DNA of 64,000 nucleotides from Lentzea atacamensis. Lineage in GTDB: Bacteria; Actinomycetota; Actinomycetes; Mycobacteriales; Pseudonocardiaceae. The notes under the pieces are model-generated. The model had not been told where the DNA came from. It saw only the letters and a list, made by a program, of their open reading frames with translations, and made no database searches. Position numbers and translations under genes: made by a program. Of the stretch, positions 1-7,654 are shown in pieces. The stretch spans positions 243,958 to 307,957 of the forward strand of contig NZ_QLTT01000010.1 of the NCBI RefSeq assembly GCF_003269295.1, given 5' to 3'. How positions within the stretch are numbered: position 1 is the first letter of the stretch; every line of letters starts with the position of its first letter.

Positions 1-2
1 TC

Positions 3-1271
3 ACCCGCACCGCGAAGGATCAGGCCGAGCGTCTGCACCCGGAAGAGGTCTGGGCGGAGATCGTCCGCCGGCTCAAAGGCCAGGCCCAAACCCGCGGCGA
101 CTTCACGGGCGTGCACGTGTGTCCAGAGAGTCACGCCGACATCCCCGATACCGATGAGGCCCGGCTCGTCATCCTCCACCCAAAGGTCGCGCACAAGCGC
201 GGCAACGAGTCGCCAGCGAAGGAATTCGCCCAGAAGGCCACCGAACAGCGCGGCAGCGCTAATCGGACCCACCGCAACATGTTGGTCTACCTCGCCGCAG
301 ATGAGGCTCGACTGGAAGAACTCGGCACGGCGACCCGCGACTACCTCGGCTGGAGTCATGTGCTCGCTAACGAGGTAGATCTCGATCTGACCCAGAACCA
401 GCGGAACCAAGCCGCGCAGCGGCGCGGGCAGGCCGATCAAACGGTGACCGCTCGCCTGCTGCAGACTTTCGTTTGGGCGTTGGTTCCTGCCCAGCCCGAC
501 CCCGGCGCACCGTTCGTCCTTCGTGAGACCAAGGTCGAAGGTCAGTCCGACTCGCTGGCTGAACGAGTCTCGCGCCGCCTTGGTAATGACGGAGACCTGT
601 CCACCCGGCAGGCTGCAGCGACGATCCGCCTGGCCATTGGCAAGGTGCCGCAAATTTGGAAGGACGGCCACGTCTCCCTCGGCACGCTTTGGGGGCTCTA
701 CAGCCAGTACCCCTACCTGCCGCGCCTGCGCGACCGCCGCGTCCTCGATGAGGGCATCATCGATCTGCCGATGATCTGGCAGACCGACGCCTTCGCCCTC
801 GCCACTGGCTACGACGAAGAAGCTGGCCGCTACATCGGCCTCTGGACCCCGGACGACAAACGAGTCGCTCCCGCGGCGACTGACTCGCTCCTGCTCGTCC
901 GCCCCGACGTCGCCGTCAGGCAGCGTGATGCCGAAGTGCCTGACACAGCGAGTAGCCCGACCGCGTCCACCGAGGGAGACGCCGCTAAGTCCTTCGAGCC
1001 GGACCCCGATCACCCCGGTGTCTACCACCGGAAATTCAAGACCCGCTTCTATGGTGTCAAGACACTTAACACCGATAAGACCGCGATGGATTTCAAGAAT
1101 ATCGCCGAGGAAGTCATCGCTCACTTCCGTGCCGAGGCGAGCACCAATCTCACCGTACGGATCGAGATCGAAGCAACCGATCCCTCCGGCTTCGATGAGA
1201 GCAAGGTGCGGACGGTCTCGGAGAACGCCCGCACTCTCAAGTTTGATCAGTCCGGTTTTGAGGAAAGCTGA
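3..1271 (+). CDS. DUF499-type ATPase, C-terminal part (5' end outside window)
   Basis: The frame is open from the window edge, so the gene starts upstream; about 422 codons are visible. The last 75 residues (FYGVKTLN..., IAEEVIAHF, VRIEIEA, VRTVSENARTLKF, GFEES) match the conserved tail I know from DUF499 AAA+-type ATPases. In that family the ATP-binding motifs lie in the N-terminal half, which is not in view. DUF499 proteins are typically found in defence islands beside DUF1156 adenine methyltransferases and helicases (family knowledge); none of these partners is visible here. A hairpin at 1404-1442 could terminate the transcript. The family call is fairly firm; a role in phage defence is inference from the family's usual context. 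Confidence 0.72.
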   Translation, partial: TRTAKDQAERLHPEEVWAEIVRRLKGQAQTRGDFTGVHVCPESHADIPDTDEARLVILHPKVAHKRGNESPAKEFAQKATEQRGSANRTHRNMLVYLAADEARLEELGTATRDYLGWSHVLANEVDLDLTQNQRNQAAQRRGQADQTVTARLLQTFVWALVPAQPDPGAPFVLRETKVEGQSDSLAERVSRRLGNDGDLSTRQAAATIRLAIGKVPQIWKDGHVSLGTLWGLYSQYPYLPRLRDRRVLDEGIIDLPMIWQTDAFALATGYDEEAGRYIGLWTPDDKRVAPAATDSLLLVRPDVAVRQRDAEVPDTASSPTASTEGDAAKSFEPDPDHPGVYHRKFKTRFYGVKTLNTDKTAMDFKNIAEEVIAHFRAEASTNLTVRIEIEATDPSGFDESKVRTVSENARTLKFDQSGFEES

Positions 1272-1849
1272 GCGAACAGGCGAAGGTCATAAGTCCAGGA
1301 TCTTGTCGTAGCTCGGCAGAGGCAGCGATAACAACAGCTTCCTGTCACTCACCGCGGGGCACCGCATGGAGTGTTCCGTGCTGACTTAGGCAAACGCGCT
1401 ACTCCAGGCCGCGCTCACCCTTCAGGAGTGAGTGCGGCCTGGCCGCAGCTCGCCATGCCTCTGATGGCTCCACGGACAGCCAACCATCCCGCCACCTACT
1501 TCGATGCACCGGCCAACTCTCGGGCAGGTTCGCCATCGAAGATGGCTGCCAGCTCACAAGTCCCCGCAGGCGCTGATCAGCCTCCTCCAGGCCAACTTCA
1601 AGATCGCAAGTTATCCACAGGGTGTCGCCGCTGACCAGAGCGCTAGCTGCAGACCAAGTAGCCTTGTCACGGGCAAGCCAGCCTGATCGAGAGGTTCTAA
1701 TGGTCGATCCCGTAACACCCCTGTGTTCGCTCTTGCAAGCGTCCGGGTATGCCGTTTTTGAATGCGGGAGGGCATTCCGCGGTTGCAGTTGAAGTGTCCT
1801 CAAATGCAAAGCTGAATGATCACTTTGCTGCAAGTTCTTGGAGTTCACG
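1272..1849. other. Intergenic stretch with one hairpin
   Basis: No convincing gene is seen on either strand. Open frames here lack ribosome sites and have no recognisable composition or motif. A hairpin with arms CCAGGCCGCGCTCAC and GTGAGTGCGGCCTGG (1404-1442, one mismatch) lies 130 bases after the DUF499 stop and could be a terminator. A GGAG at 1840-1843 belongs to the next gene. Confidence 0.4.
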
Positions 1850-2281
1850 ATGTTCGTTTCAACCTCAGCCCTCCTGATCACCACCCGTGCCGGGCTGCGT
1901 GAAGCCGTAGCCCTGAACACCGCTGGCTTCAAGGTCGCAGTCCGTGCACCCGACCGCCTTGCCCTACAAGCCTGGTCACGTGCGCCAGCGGTTCTGATCG
2001 ACAACTACGTCGCCCAAGCCGTGACTGAACTCGGGTTGCCGCGCCGTTCAAATCTCCACCTGCTCGTAGACGATGGAGCCCAATGTCACGTTTGGGTGAA
2101 TGCAGTGAAGCTCAATGTCGAACGCGTGATGGTGTTGCCTGACGCGTTTCCCGCCCTGAAGGAGACGGTACGGGCGGCAGGTCGCGATGCTCCGGCCGTG
2201 ACGGTCATCGCTGCACCACTGGACGGCCGCGGTCACCGCGAAACTGAGGGGCTGCGACGACTTCGTGGAGCGGGAGCGTGA
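1850..2281 (+). CDS. Orphan protein resembling the N-terminal domain of septum-site protein Ssd
   Basis: This is a 143-residue protein. ATG at 1850 is chosen because GGAG lies 6 bases upstream. The segment LLITTRAGLREAV, a downstream A.W..AP.VLID, GLPRRSN, and V.VLPDAF...KETV follow the pattern of the receiver-like N-terminal domain of actinobacterial Ssd/CpaE-type proteins (Rv3660c family). In that family the domain is followed by a MinD-like ATPase with a GGRGGAGATT-type P-loop. Here the frame ends after GRGHRETEGLRRLRGAGA with no ATPase, so it is either a free-standing domain or a truncated remnant. The family match is by eye and tentative. Confidence 0.45.
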   Translation: MFVSTSALLITTRAGLREAVALNTAGFKVAVRAPDRLALQAWSRAPAVLIDNYVAQAVTELGLPRRSNLHLLVDDGAQCHVWVNAVKLNVERVMVLPDAFPALKETVRAAGRDAPAVTVIAAPLDGRGHRETEGLRRLRGAGA

Positions 2282-2475
2282 GCCCTGCACAACGTACGGC
2301 TTCCTGAGCCAGCCCTTGGCATCCGGATCTCTTCCACCGACTCACTTCTGCCCTGCTAGTCACATCACCGCATTGGCGGGCGCATCTTCCGCCTGCTGCC
2401 ATGTGAGCCTGACGGCGAGCATTGGGACGAAGTGCTGGATGGACAGCCCGTGAGCCGACCATCCAGCACTTGCTG

Positions 2476-2673
2476 CTACTGCGGATAGCTTGTTCTGCCC
2501 TTAAGGTCGTCAAGGAAGCTGCAGAATGCCGTGCGCTGGAACCGCAACGGTTCCGCATCTGGGTTCTTGGAGTCGCGGACACCGACGTCATCGGTACTAA
2601 CGGCGAGTTCCACGCACTCGTTGCCGCCTCCTCCCGAGTAGCTGCTCTTGCGCCACATGGAGTTGCTGCTCAT
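2476..2673 (-). CDS. DUF397 domain protein
   Basis: This is a 65-residue protein with the hallmark DUF397 pattern: W.KSSYSGGGG.ECVE near the N-terminus, then V.VRDSKNPD and F....F..FL.D.K. Its ATG overlaps the stop of the upstream HTH-DUF5753 gene (ATGA, 2670-2673), so the two are translationally coupled. DUF397 proteins are the small partners of DUF5753 regulators in actinomycetes (BldB/WhiJ-associated; Scr1-type toxin-antitoxin-like pairs in Streptomyces). I expect it to bind the product of 2670-3527 and modulate it; this is inferred from family and operon order. Confidence 0.9.
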   Translation of the reverse strand: MSSNSMWRKSSYSGGGGNECVELAVSTDDVGVRDSKNPDAEPLRFQRTAFCSFLDDLKGRTSYPQ

Positions 2674-3527
2674 TGTCTGCCGAGCGCCCCTATCTGTCGG
2701 CCGATGCGCGCTGCCGTCTCGGTGGGCGACAACGCAACGAGGCTCACGTCGTCGAACATGGTGGTGAAGCGGACTACGTCAGCTTCATTGTCCACCCATG
2801 CGCCTCCGGCCGGGTATTCCAGGTAGACGCCCGGCGGATCGACCGGACTCGGGAAGCTGATGATCGTGCACGGCCCGGACATACTGCCGTAAGCGCCAGC
2901 GGTCTTGGGGATGATCTGCAAGGTGACGTTCGCTCGTGCGCCCACGGTCAGCAGGTGGTGAAGCTGCTCCTCCATCACGTCTGGACCGCCCACCTCGCGC
3001 TCGATGACGGCTTCGTCGATCAGCGCGTGAAGCTGCAGTTCGCCGTTTTCAAGCCTTTTCTGCCGGTTGAGACGCGTGTTGACGTGGCTGTCGAGCCGCA
3101 CATCCTGCCTGTAGAACCGGTGAGCGGCCGCCTCAATGGCGCGAGCGTAGGACTTCACCTGGATCAGGCCGGGCACGACCAACGACTGAACGGTGCGCAC
3201 CTTGTCGGCTTCGAGTTCGGCACGGATGAACGTGCGGAAGGCCTTCGTCGAGCCCGCAGGCAGGCGCACGCGCGGAGGCTCGTCGCTCGCGTTCTCCCAC
3301 AACTGGGCCGCGGTGTCGCGGTCCTGCTCGCCGGCGTCGTAGAACGCGCACAGGGCGGTAACGCTCGCCCAGTTCGGCAGCACGTGTCCCGACTCGTACC
3401 GGCTGATGGTGCTGTCGGAGGTCTTGAGTTCCTTCGCTGCCTGCAGCAGTGACTTGCCGGCTGCGTCGCGGAGGGTCGCGAGGTGCTGGCCGAGACGCTT
3501 CTTGGCTCGAGTTGGTGCGGCTGCCAT
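2670..3527 (-). CDS. XRE-family HTH regulator with DUF5753 domain
   Basis: This is a 285-residue protein. Residues 8-70 form a Cro/C1-type helix-turn-helix (LGQHLATLRDAAGKSL, SDSTISRYESG). Residues about 95-275 form the DUF5753 domain (VVPGLIQVKSYARA, RL.RQKRL, IDEAVIERE.GG, QIIP...GAYGSM.GP, YLEYPAG). It is transcribed with the DUF397 gene through a 4-base overlap. Two near-identical palindromes (3553-3568 and 3594-3609) sit 26 and 67 bases upstream of the ATG and are the obvious candidates for autoregulatory operators. It belongs to the WhiJ/Scr1 group of actinobacterial regulators; the signal it senses is unknown. Confidence 0.92.
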   Translation of the reverse strand: MAAAPTRAKKRLGQHLATLRDAAGKSLLQAAKELKTSDSTISRYESGHVLPNWASVTALCAFYDAGEQDRDTAAQLWENASDEPPRVRLPAGSTKAFRTFIRAELEADKVRTVQSLVVPGLIQVKSYARAIEAAAHRFYRQDVRLDSHVNTRLNRQKRLENGELQLHALIDEAVIEREVGGPDVMEEQLHHLLTVGARANVTLQIIPKTAGAYGSMSGPCTIISFPSPVDPPGVYLEYPAGGAWVDNEADVVRFTTMFDDVSLVALSPTETAARIGRQIGALGRQ

Positions 3528-3552
3528 GCAATGAGCCTAGCGCGGGAATAAG

Positions 3553-3609
3553 TCGTGCAGTTGCACGAGTTAGACCCGATCGGGCTATGTCTATCGTGCG
3601 ACTGCACGT
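3553..3609. promoter_or_regulatory. Paired operator-like palindromes in a divergent promoter region
   Basis: Two 16-base sites, TCGTGCAGTTGCACGA (3553-3568) and TCGTGCGACTGCACGT (3594-3609), share the form TCGTGC-N3-TGCACG. Their starts are 41 bases apart, close to four helical turns, so bound dimers would face the same side of the DNA. A third palindrome, CCCGATCGGG, lies between them. They separate the HTH-DUF5753/DUF397 pair (minus strand) from the six-gene operon starting near 3757 (plus strand) and could control both. The palindromes are seen directly; the binding protein is inferred. Confidence 0.6.
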
Positions 3610-3756
3610 TATATCTTGCATGTGTCGGCGGGACTGCTGGCCCCTTGCACGGGGCTTGGGCCGTCGCGTGGTGGTGAAGCGCCCGCGCAGTCCCGTCGGC
3701 CCAAGCAGAAGTGCCCAGTAAGGGCACCCAGGGCTCGACGGAAGGGGTGTCGGGTG

Positions 3757-4053
3757 ATGGACGTGGTGTTCGACGAGCTGCACCGCAGGGTGACGAGTTA
3801 TCTGGCGACCGTGAAGAACGTGGCCGCGGACGGCGGCGACGATGCCGCGCTGGTCATCGCTCGCAGTGAGCTGCCGCTGATCGTTGACGCCTTCGACGCG
3901 CTGTTTGGGGGCACGCCCCGGACGAGAACGGACTTTGCCGCCAGTGTCGCCGCGCTGGCCGGTGGTGGCGACGGCGTCGGGTGCCGTGCCGGGTGTTCCT
4001 ACAAGCCCAGATCGCTCTGTTTCATCCCGCCGGCCACGGCCGCCACGCCCTGA
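3757..4053 (+). CDS. Small hypothetical protein, first gene of a six-gene operon
   Basis: This is a 98-residue protein of unknown function. The N-terminal half looks helical and folded (MDVVFDELHRRVTSYL, ELPLIVDAFDAL); the tail is Gly/Cys-rich. ATG 3757 and the in-frame GTG 3754 both follow a GGAAGGGG ribosome site at 3740-3747; the GTG has slightly better spacing. It is followed after 13 bases by the next gene. The six plus-strand genes from here to 7083 are separated by 2-36 bases, which indicates one operon. Confidence 0.6.
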   Translation: MDVVFDELHRRVTSYLATVKNVAADGGDDAALVIARSELPLIVDAFDALFGGTPRTRTDFAASVAALAGGGDGVGCRAGCSYKPRSLCFIPPATAATP

Positions 4054-4066
4054 CGAGGGCCGAGCT

Positions 4067-4417
4067 GTGAACGCCTGTGCTCTTGAGGTGGTCACGCAGA
4101 TGCGGCGCCTGCGGCATCTGCACCAGGTGCGGGGCTGGTCCTTCGATCCGGTCCGGTCGCCCGATCCACCGCCTGAGCTGGTGGAGCTGATCTATTCGTT
4201 CTGCCACGGTCAGTGGCTCGACGTGCTGCGCGTCAGATCGGACACCGACGCCCAGGCCGGGCGGTTCCTCGCCGAGTCGATGGTCGTTGGCGGTCGTCTG
4301 CGGGCGTGCTGGCTGGCGATGGGCACGCTCACCGAGGTGCTGGACGGCTTGGACGAGCTGCCACCGCCGATATCGCGGCTGGCTCCCTGTCTTCTCCTCC
4401 CCGCGATCGTGAGGTGA
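4067..4417 (+). CDS. Small hypothetical protein
   Basis: This is a 116-residue protein. GTG 4067 is preceded by GAGGG (4054-4058 region), which supports this start over upstream extensions. Visible features are a basic N-terminal segment (MRRLRHLHQVRGW), PPPELVELI and a C-terminal helix-rich part (GGRLRACWLAMGTLTEVLDGLDELPPP is one continuous hydrophobic-acidic stretch in the gene). I do not recognise a family. It lies 2 bases from the next gene, in the operon with two DUF5753 regulators. Confidence 0.6.
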   Translation: MNACALEVVTQMRRLRHLHQVRGWSFDPVRSPDPPPELVELIYSFCHGQWLDVLRVRSDTDAQAGRFLAESMVVGGRLRACWLAMGTLTEVLDGLDELPPPISRLAPCLLLPAIVR

Positions 4418-4419
4418 CT

Positions 4420-4875
4420 ATGTCCGTGCCCCGCAACGCAACTCGTCTCGGCATCGGCGTCCGAGAGGGACCGCAGACCGAGTTCGAGGCTGCCGCACAG
4501 TCCTATCAGGACGACCACGGCTGGACGGTCGGCATGTACCGCACAGGTGTGTGGCTGGTGTCCGGCCGCGGGGTCGACGCGCTGGACATGCCCAGCAAGC
4601 TCGGAGAGCGCGTCCGCACCGCCCTGGGGGACTCGGTACCGCTGTTTGAGTCATCTGACGACCATGGCGTGCGCTGGGTGTTCCTCGTCGTGTCGCACGC
4701 CGGTCCTACTCTGCCGGAGCTAACCGAACTGGGCGTTGATCACGTCCGGGCAGGGCGGTGCGTCGATCTGCCGCCCAGCCGGTTCGGACCGCACCGGCTG
4801 CGGTGGATCTCCGAGCCAGGTGCGCCGGTTCCTGACTTCGCGACCGTGGTGCACGCGGTCCTCCAGGCGAGGTGA
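4420..4875 (+). CDS. Hypothetical protein with a faint prim-pol-like motif
   Basis: This is a 151-residue protein. ATG 4420 follows GAGGTG with good spacing. A mixed alpha/beta pattern is visible. Near the C-terminus, VDLPPSRFGPHRLRWISEP resembles the PPS...G...RW...P motif of the N-terminal domain of bifunctional primase-polymerase proteins, but the protein is much shorter than a full prim-pol domain and no DxD catalytic pair is evident. I treat it as an uncharacterised operon member and the similarity only as a lead. Confidence 0.6.
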   Translation: MSVPRNATRLGIGVREGPQTEFEAAAQSYQDDHGWTVGMYRTGVWLVSGRGVDALDMPSKLGERVRTALGDSVPLFESSDDHGVRWVFLVVSHAGPTLPELTELGVDHVRAGRCVDLPPSRFGPHRLRWISEPGAPVPDFATVVHAVLQAR

Positions 4876-4879
4876 TCGC

Positions 4880-5182
4880 ATGTGCTCCCTACCGGAAACG
4901 ACACCGCCGGAGCGCAAAGTCGTCGCGGTGAGCGGTCTTACGCCGCCCCGCCCCTTCTGCTGGCTGCCGTACCTCGGCGCGCGACATGCGATTCCGCGGA
5001 CGCTGGCGGCTCCTGGTTCCTGCGGAGAGGCGTTGTGCGGCGCTGAGGTTGTGGTTCCGGAGAAGCCGCCGCCGAAGTACCCGGACGGGTTGTGGAGCGA
5101 GTGCCCACGCTGCGATTGGCAGTGGCGTCAGCAGACAGGTCTGACGCAACGGCCGTCGGCGACTCAACACCACCAGACGTGA
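4880..5182 (+). CDS. Small cysteine-rich, zinc-ribbon-like protein
   Basis: This is a 100-residue protein. ATG 4880 follows GAGGTG and lies 4 bases after the previous gene. The spaced cysteines (FCWLPY, SCGEALCGAEV, SECPRCDWQW) and a PDGLW motif before the last pair suggest a small zinc-binding fold, as in short zinc-finger proteins annotated in Pseudonocardiaceae. The tail is Gln/His/Thr-rich. Its function is unknown; it may act with the downstream HTH regulators, judged by position only. Confidence 0.62.
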   Translation: MCSLPETTPPERKVVAVSGLTPPRPFCWLPYLGARHAIPRTLAAPGSCGEALCGAEVVVPEKPPPKYPDGLWSECPRCDWQWRQQTGLTQRPSATQHHQT

Positions 5183-5218
5183 ACCTCGAAGTACGGATCA
5201 AGAACGGGTTGATGACAC

Positions 5219-6178
5219 ATGGCGCTGGATCTGGTCGCCGGAAGAGCAAGCCTGGAAGTCCGGGCGTTGAGCCGGACCGTGCTGGGCTGGCGGACGAAAC
5301 GCGGTTGGTCTCTGAAGGAGCTGGGTGAGCTGGTCGGCTTCTCGGCCGCCAAGCTGTCGCAGCTCTGCAGGGCCGTTGTGCGCATGTCTGCGCTCGAAGT
5401 CGTGGCGATCGGCGCCGCGTGCGGCGCGTCCGACGAGGAAGTCGAGCTCTGCGTTCGCGTGGCACAACGCGCTGTCGACCCCACTATGTGGGATCGGATC
5501 AACGGTGACGCGTGGGCACGGCTGACGTGGACCCCGTGGGAGGTCATGGCCGAAGCGAGCGAACTGGTGATCGTGGTGGACGACGTGCTGCCTGAGCTGG
5601 TGCGCGTCGACTCCTACCACGTGGCCCTCTTGGAGTCCGGGGCCGTCGCAACCGAGCTTGACCTCGCGCTTCAGCAAGAGGTTCTCAAACGCCTGGGAAT
5701 GGATACTCCGGAAGCCGCGCGACCGGGCAGCCCGCGACGATTGCATGTGCGGCTGGTCGTGCCCGAGTCGCGGCTCAACGGCAGCGTCGGTGGCGCGCGG
5801 GTGATGGGCGACCAGCTGGAGCGCTTGGAGGAGCTGAGCGAACTGCCAGGGTTCGAGTTCCGAGTTGTGGACGGTGACGCGGGGCCGTACTTCGGCCAAG
5901 GCGTGTCGTTCACGATGATGCGGTTCGTCGAGAAGCGTTTCGATGACGTCGTCCTCCTGCACACTCTGCACGGCGGGGACACCTGGCTTGAGTCCGCGGC
6001 CGAACGCGAGCCGTACGAGCGTGCGCTGGTCGCGCTCGACGGCGTTGTCCGATCCGAGGAGGAGTCCGCTCGTCGGCTCAGTCACGCTTCGCTACGGCTT
6101 CGGGATCCCTTGCCGGGCAACGGCTCTGGAGAGCAGCAGCGCCACCTGCAACTGGTTGCCGATCGGGCGGGGAGGTAG
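5219..6178 (+). CDS. HTH regulator with DUF5753-like domain (paralog 2)
   Basis: This is a 319-residue protein. The HTH is at residues about 15-65 (LGWRTKRGWSLKELGELVGF, AAKLSQLCRA). The C-terminal region is a divergent DUF5753 sensor-like domain (VRLVVPESRLNG, LEELSELPGFEFRVV, GPYFGQGVSFTMM, ESAAEREPYERAL). It is the fifth gene of the operon, 36 bases after the zinc-ribbon-like gene and 2 bases before the next HTH gene. No DUF397 gene is adjacent, unlike the pair at 2476-3527. Confidence 0.8.
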   Translation: MALDLVAGRASLEVRALSRTVLGWRTKRGWSLKELGELVGFSAAKLSQLCRAVVRMSALEVVAIGAACGASDEEVELCVRVAQRAVDPTMWDRINGDAWARLTWTPWEVMAEASELVIVVDDVLPELVRVDSYHVALLESGAVATELDLALQQEVLKRLGMDTPEAARPGSPRRLHVRLVVPESRLNGSVGGARVMGDQLERLEELSELPGFEFRVVDGDAGPYFGQGVSFTMMRFVEKRFDDVVLLHTLHGGDTWLESAAEREPYERALVALDGVVRSEEESARRLSHASLRLRDPLPGNGSGEQQRHLQLVADRAGR

Positions 6179-6180
6179 CC

Positions 6181-7083
6181 GTGCCAAAGCGGTTCTCTAC
6201 CGCGCGTGGTCGTGAGTTCGGCGTTGGGCTGCGAGCGGCCATCGCGGGTGCGGGGCTCACGTCGCGTGCTGCTGCTGAGATCGTGGACTGGGACGAGGCC
6301 AAGGTCTCGGACGTGGTGAACGGCAAGGGCGGCGCCACCCAGCTCGAGGTCGCCGTGCTGCTGGGTGTCTGCCGCGTCAACGCCGAGGAACTCATCCACC
6401 TGTTGACGCTCTACGCCGAGACCCACATCCGGGGTTGGTGGCAGCAGCACGGCAGGTGCTCGCCCATCCGCCTGCGCACGGTCGTCGAGCACCTGAAGGT
6501 GGCCAAGACACTGGTCAGCTGGCACACGCACCTGGTGCCGCTGTTTCTGCAGACAACCGACTACCTGCGTGAGGTGCTACGGGCATCCTCGACCGCGCCG
6601 GCCGACGAGCTGGCGGAGCGCGTGCAGGCGCAGCTGGCGATGCAGTCCTCGGTCCAGCGCAACGTGAAATGCACGTTCTTCCTCCACGAGTTCGCGCTGC
6701 ACCTGCGAGTCGGCGGCGCCGAGGTCCACGCCGCACAGCTGCTACACCTGTTGTTCATGGCGAACCGACCGAACGTCAGGATCCGGATCGTGCCCGCGGC
6801 TCACGGCGCGCATGCGGGGCTGGCCGGGCCGTTCACCCAGCTGACCTTCGCCAAGTACGAGTCTCTGGTGTGGGTCGAGACCGAGAACTCGAGCCTCCTT
6901 GCCGAGGCGAAGGACGCGATCGACGGCTATGAGACGGTCGTCCGCGCACTCGAGGAGCAGAGCCTGGACGAAGCGGAGTCAACCGCGTTGATCATGCGCC
7001 TGTATGAGACCTTTCAGCCCGCTGACGGCCACGCGGCTACTGCGGAAATGCGTTTGACCGAGCCGTTCCCGCCGCTGGCTTAG
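6181..7083 (+). CDS. HTH regulator with DUF5753 domain (paralog 3)
   Basis: This is a 300-residue protein that starts at GTG 6181 behind GGGGAGG. The N-terminal HTH (GAGLTSRAAAEIVDWDEAKV) is followed by a clear DUF5753 domain: LVPLFLQTTDYLREVL, V.AQLAMQSSVQRN, FFLHEFALHLRVGG, IRIVPAAHGAHAG...PFTQLTF, WVETENSSLL. It is the last gene of the six-gene operon. Two DUF5753 paralogs in tandem suggest heteromeric or cascaded regulation; this is inference. Confidence 0.85.
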   Translation: MPKRFSTARGREFGVGLRAAIAGAGLTSRAAAEIVDWDEAKVSDVVNGKGGATQLEVAVLLGVCRVNAEELIHLLTLYAETHIRGWWQQHGRCSPIRLRTVVEHLKVAKTLVSWHTHLVPLFLQTTDYLREVLRASSTAPADELAERVQAQLAMQSSVQRNVKCTFFLHEFALHLRVGGAEVHAAQLLHLLFMANRPNVRIRIVPAAHGAHAGLAGPFTQLTFAKYESLVWVETENSSLLAEAKDAIDGYETVVRALEEQSLDEAESTALIMRLYETFQPADGHAATAEMRLTEPFPPLA

Positions 7084-7117
7084 ATGATCGAGCTGAGGTC
7101 TCGTTGCAGGCGTAGTG

Positions 7118-7651
7118 TCATCGGCTGACTCCGCCTGGTGTCAGGGGATCGCGAAACAGCTTGCGTCCCTTGAAGAAGGCGATCCCCGTGATGGTGACCG
7201 GCGCTACCGCCAGCATCAGAGCGAGGATGCCCTGGGGGAGTGGGAGGCGTGTGGCGACGAAGGTGAAGACGAGCAGCAGCGGCATGGTCAGGAAGATCGA
7301 GAATCCCCACATGCCGCCCAGCAGTCGCCGGACGATCTGAGCGCCGACCATATTGAGGTACTCACCTTCGATGTAGTCCAGCGAACTTCCCCACACACCG
7401 AGCGACGAGATCAGCGGGCTGGACGCGTAAACGAGTCCTGCGACGCCGGCTGCGCACCAGCCCGCCCACCGGTCCGAACCGAACAGCTGCAGTGCCAGCA
7501 CCATGACCCCCGCTACGGCGAGCAGTGTGCTGAGCAGGAGGCTGATGCCGAGTCGTCGACCGCCCGAACGGATCTCGACGGCTCGCTACGCGGAAACCCA
7601 CACCCAGCGGGGCTCCGGCTCGGACGAGGGAATGAAGATCGGGTAGCTCAC
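7118..7651 (-). pseudogene. Membrane protein of the secretion locus, interrupted by an in-frame TAG
   Basis: A frame beginning at GTG 7651 (MSYPIFIPSSEPEPRWVWVS), 3 bases after the preceding gene, hits TAG at 7588-7586 (codon 22). It then continues in the same frame through RAVEIRSGGRRLGISLLLST into three or four hydrophobic helices and ends at 7118. There is no ATG or GTG between the TAG and an ATG at 7504, which lies inside the first membrane helix. The gene is therefore probably disrupted, unless translation starts at a non-standard codon. It is the last gene of the minus-strand type VII-like locus. No family is recognised. Confidence 0.5.
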
Positions 7652-7654
7652 GTG

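Noticed and set aside
1399..2004. 201-codon minus-strand ORF
   Set aside because: Overlaps the supported plus-strand gene at 1850 and shows no recognisable motif or start signal.
4420..4875. Primase-polymerase call
   Set aside because: Only a short PPS...RW-like motif is seen; the catalytic acidic residues and normal domain length are missing.
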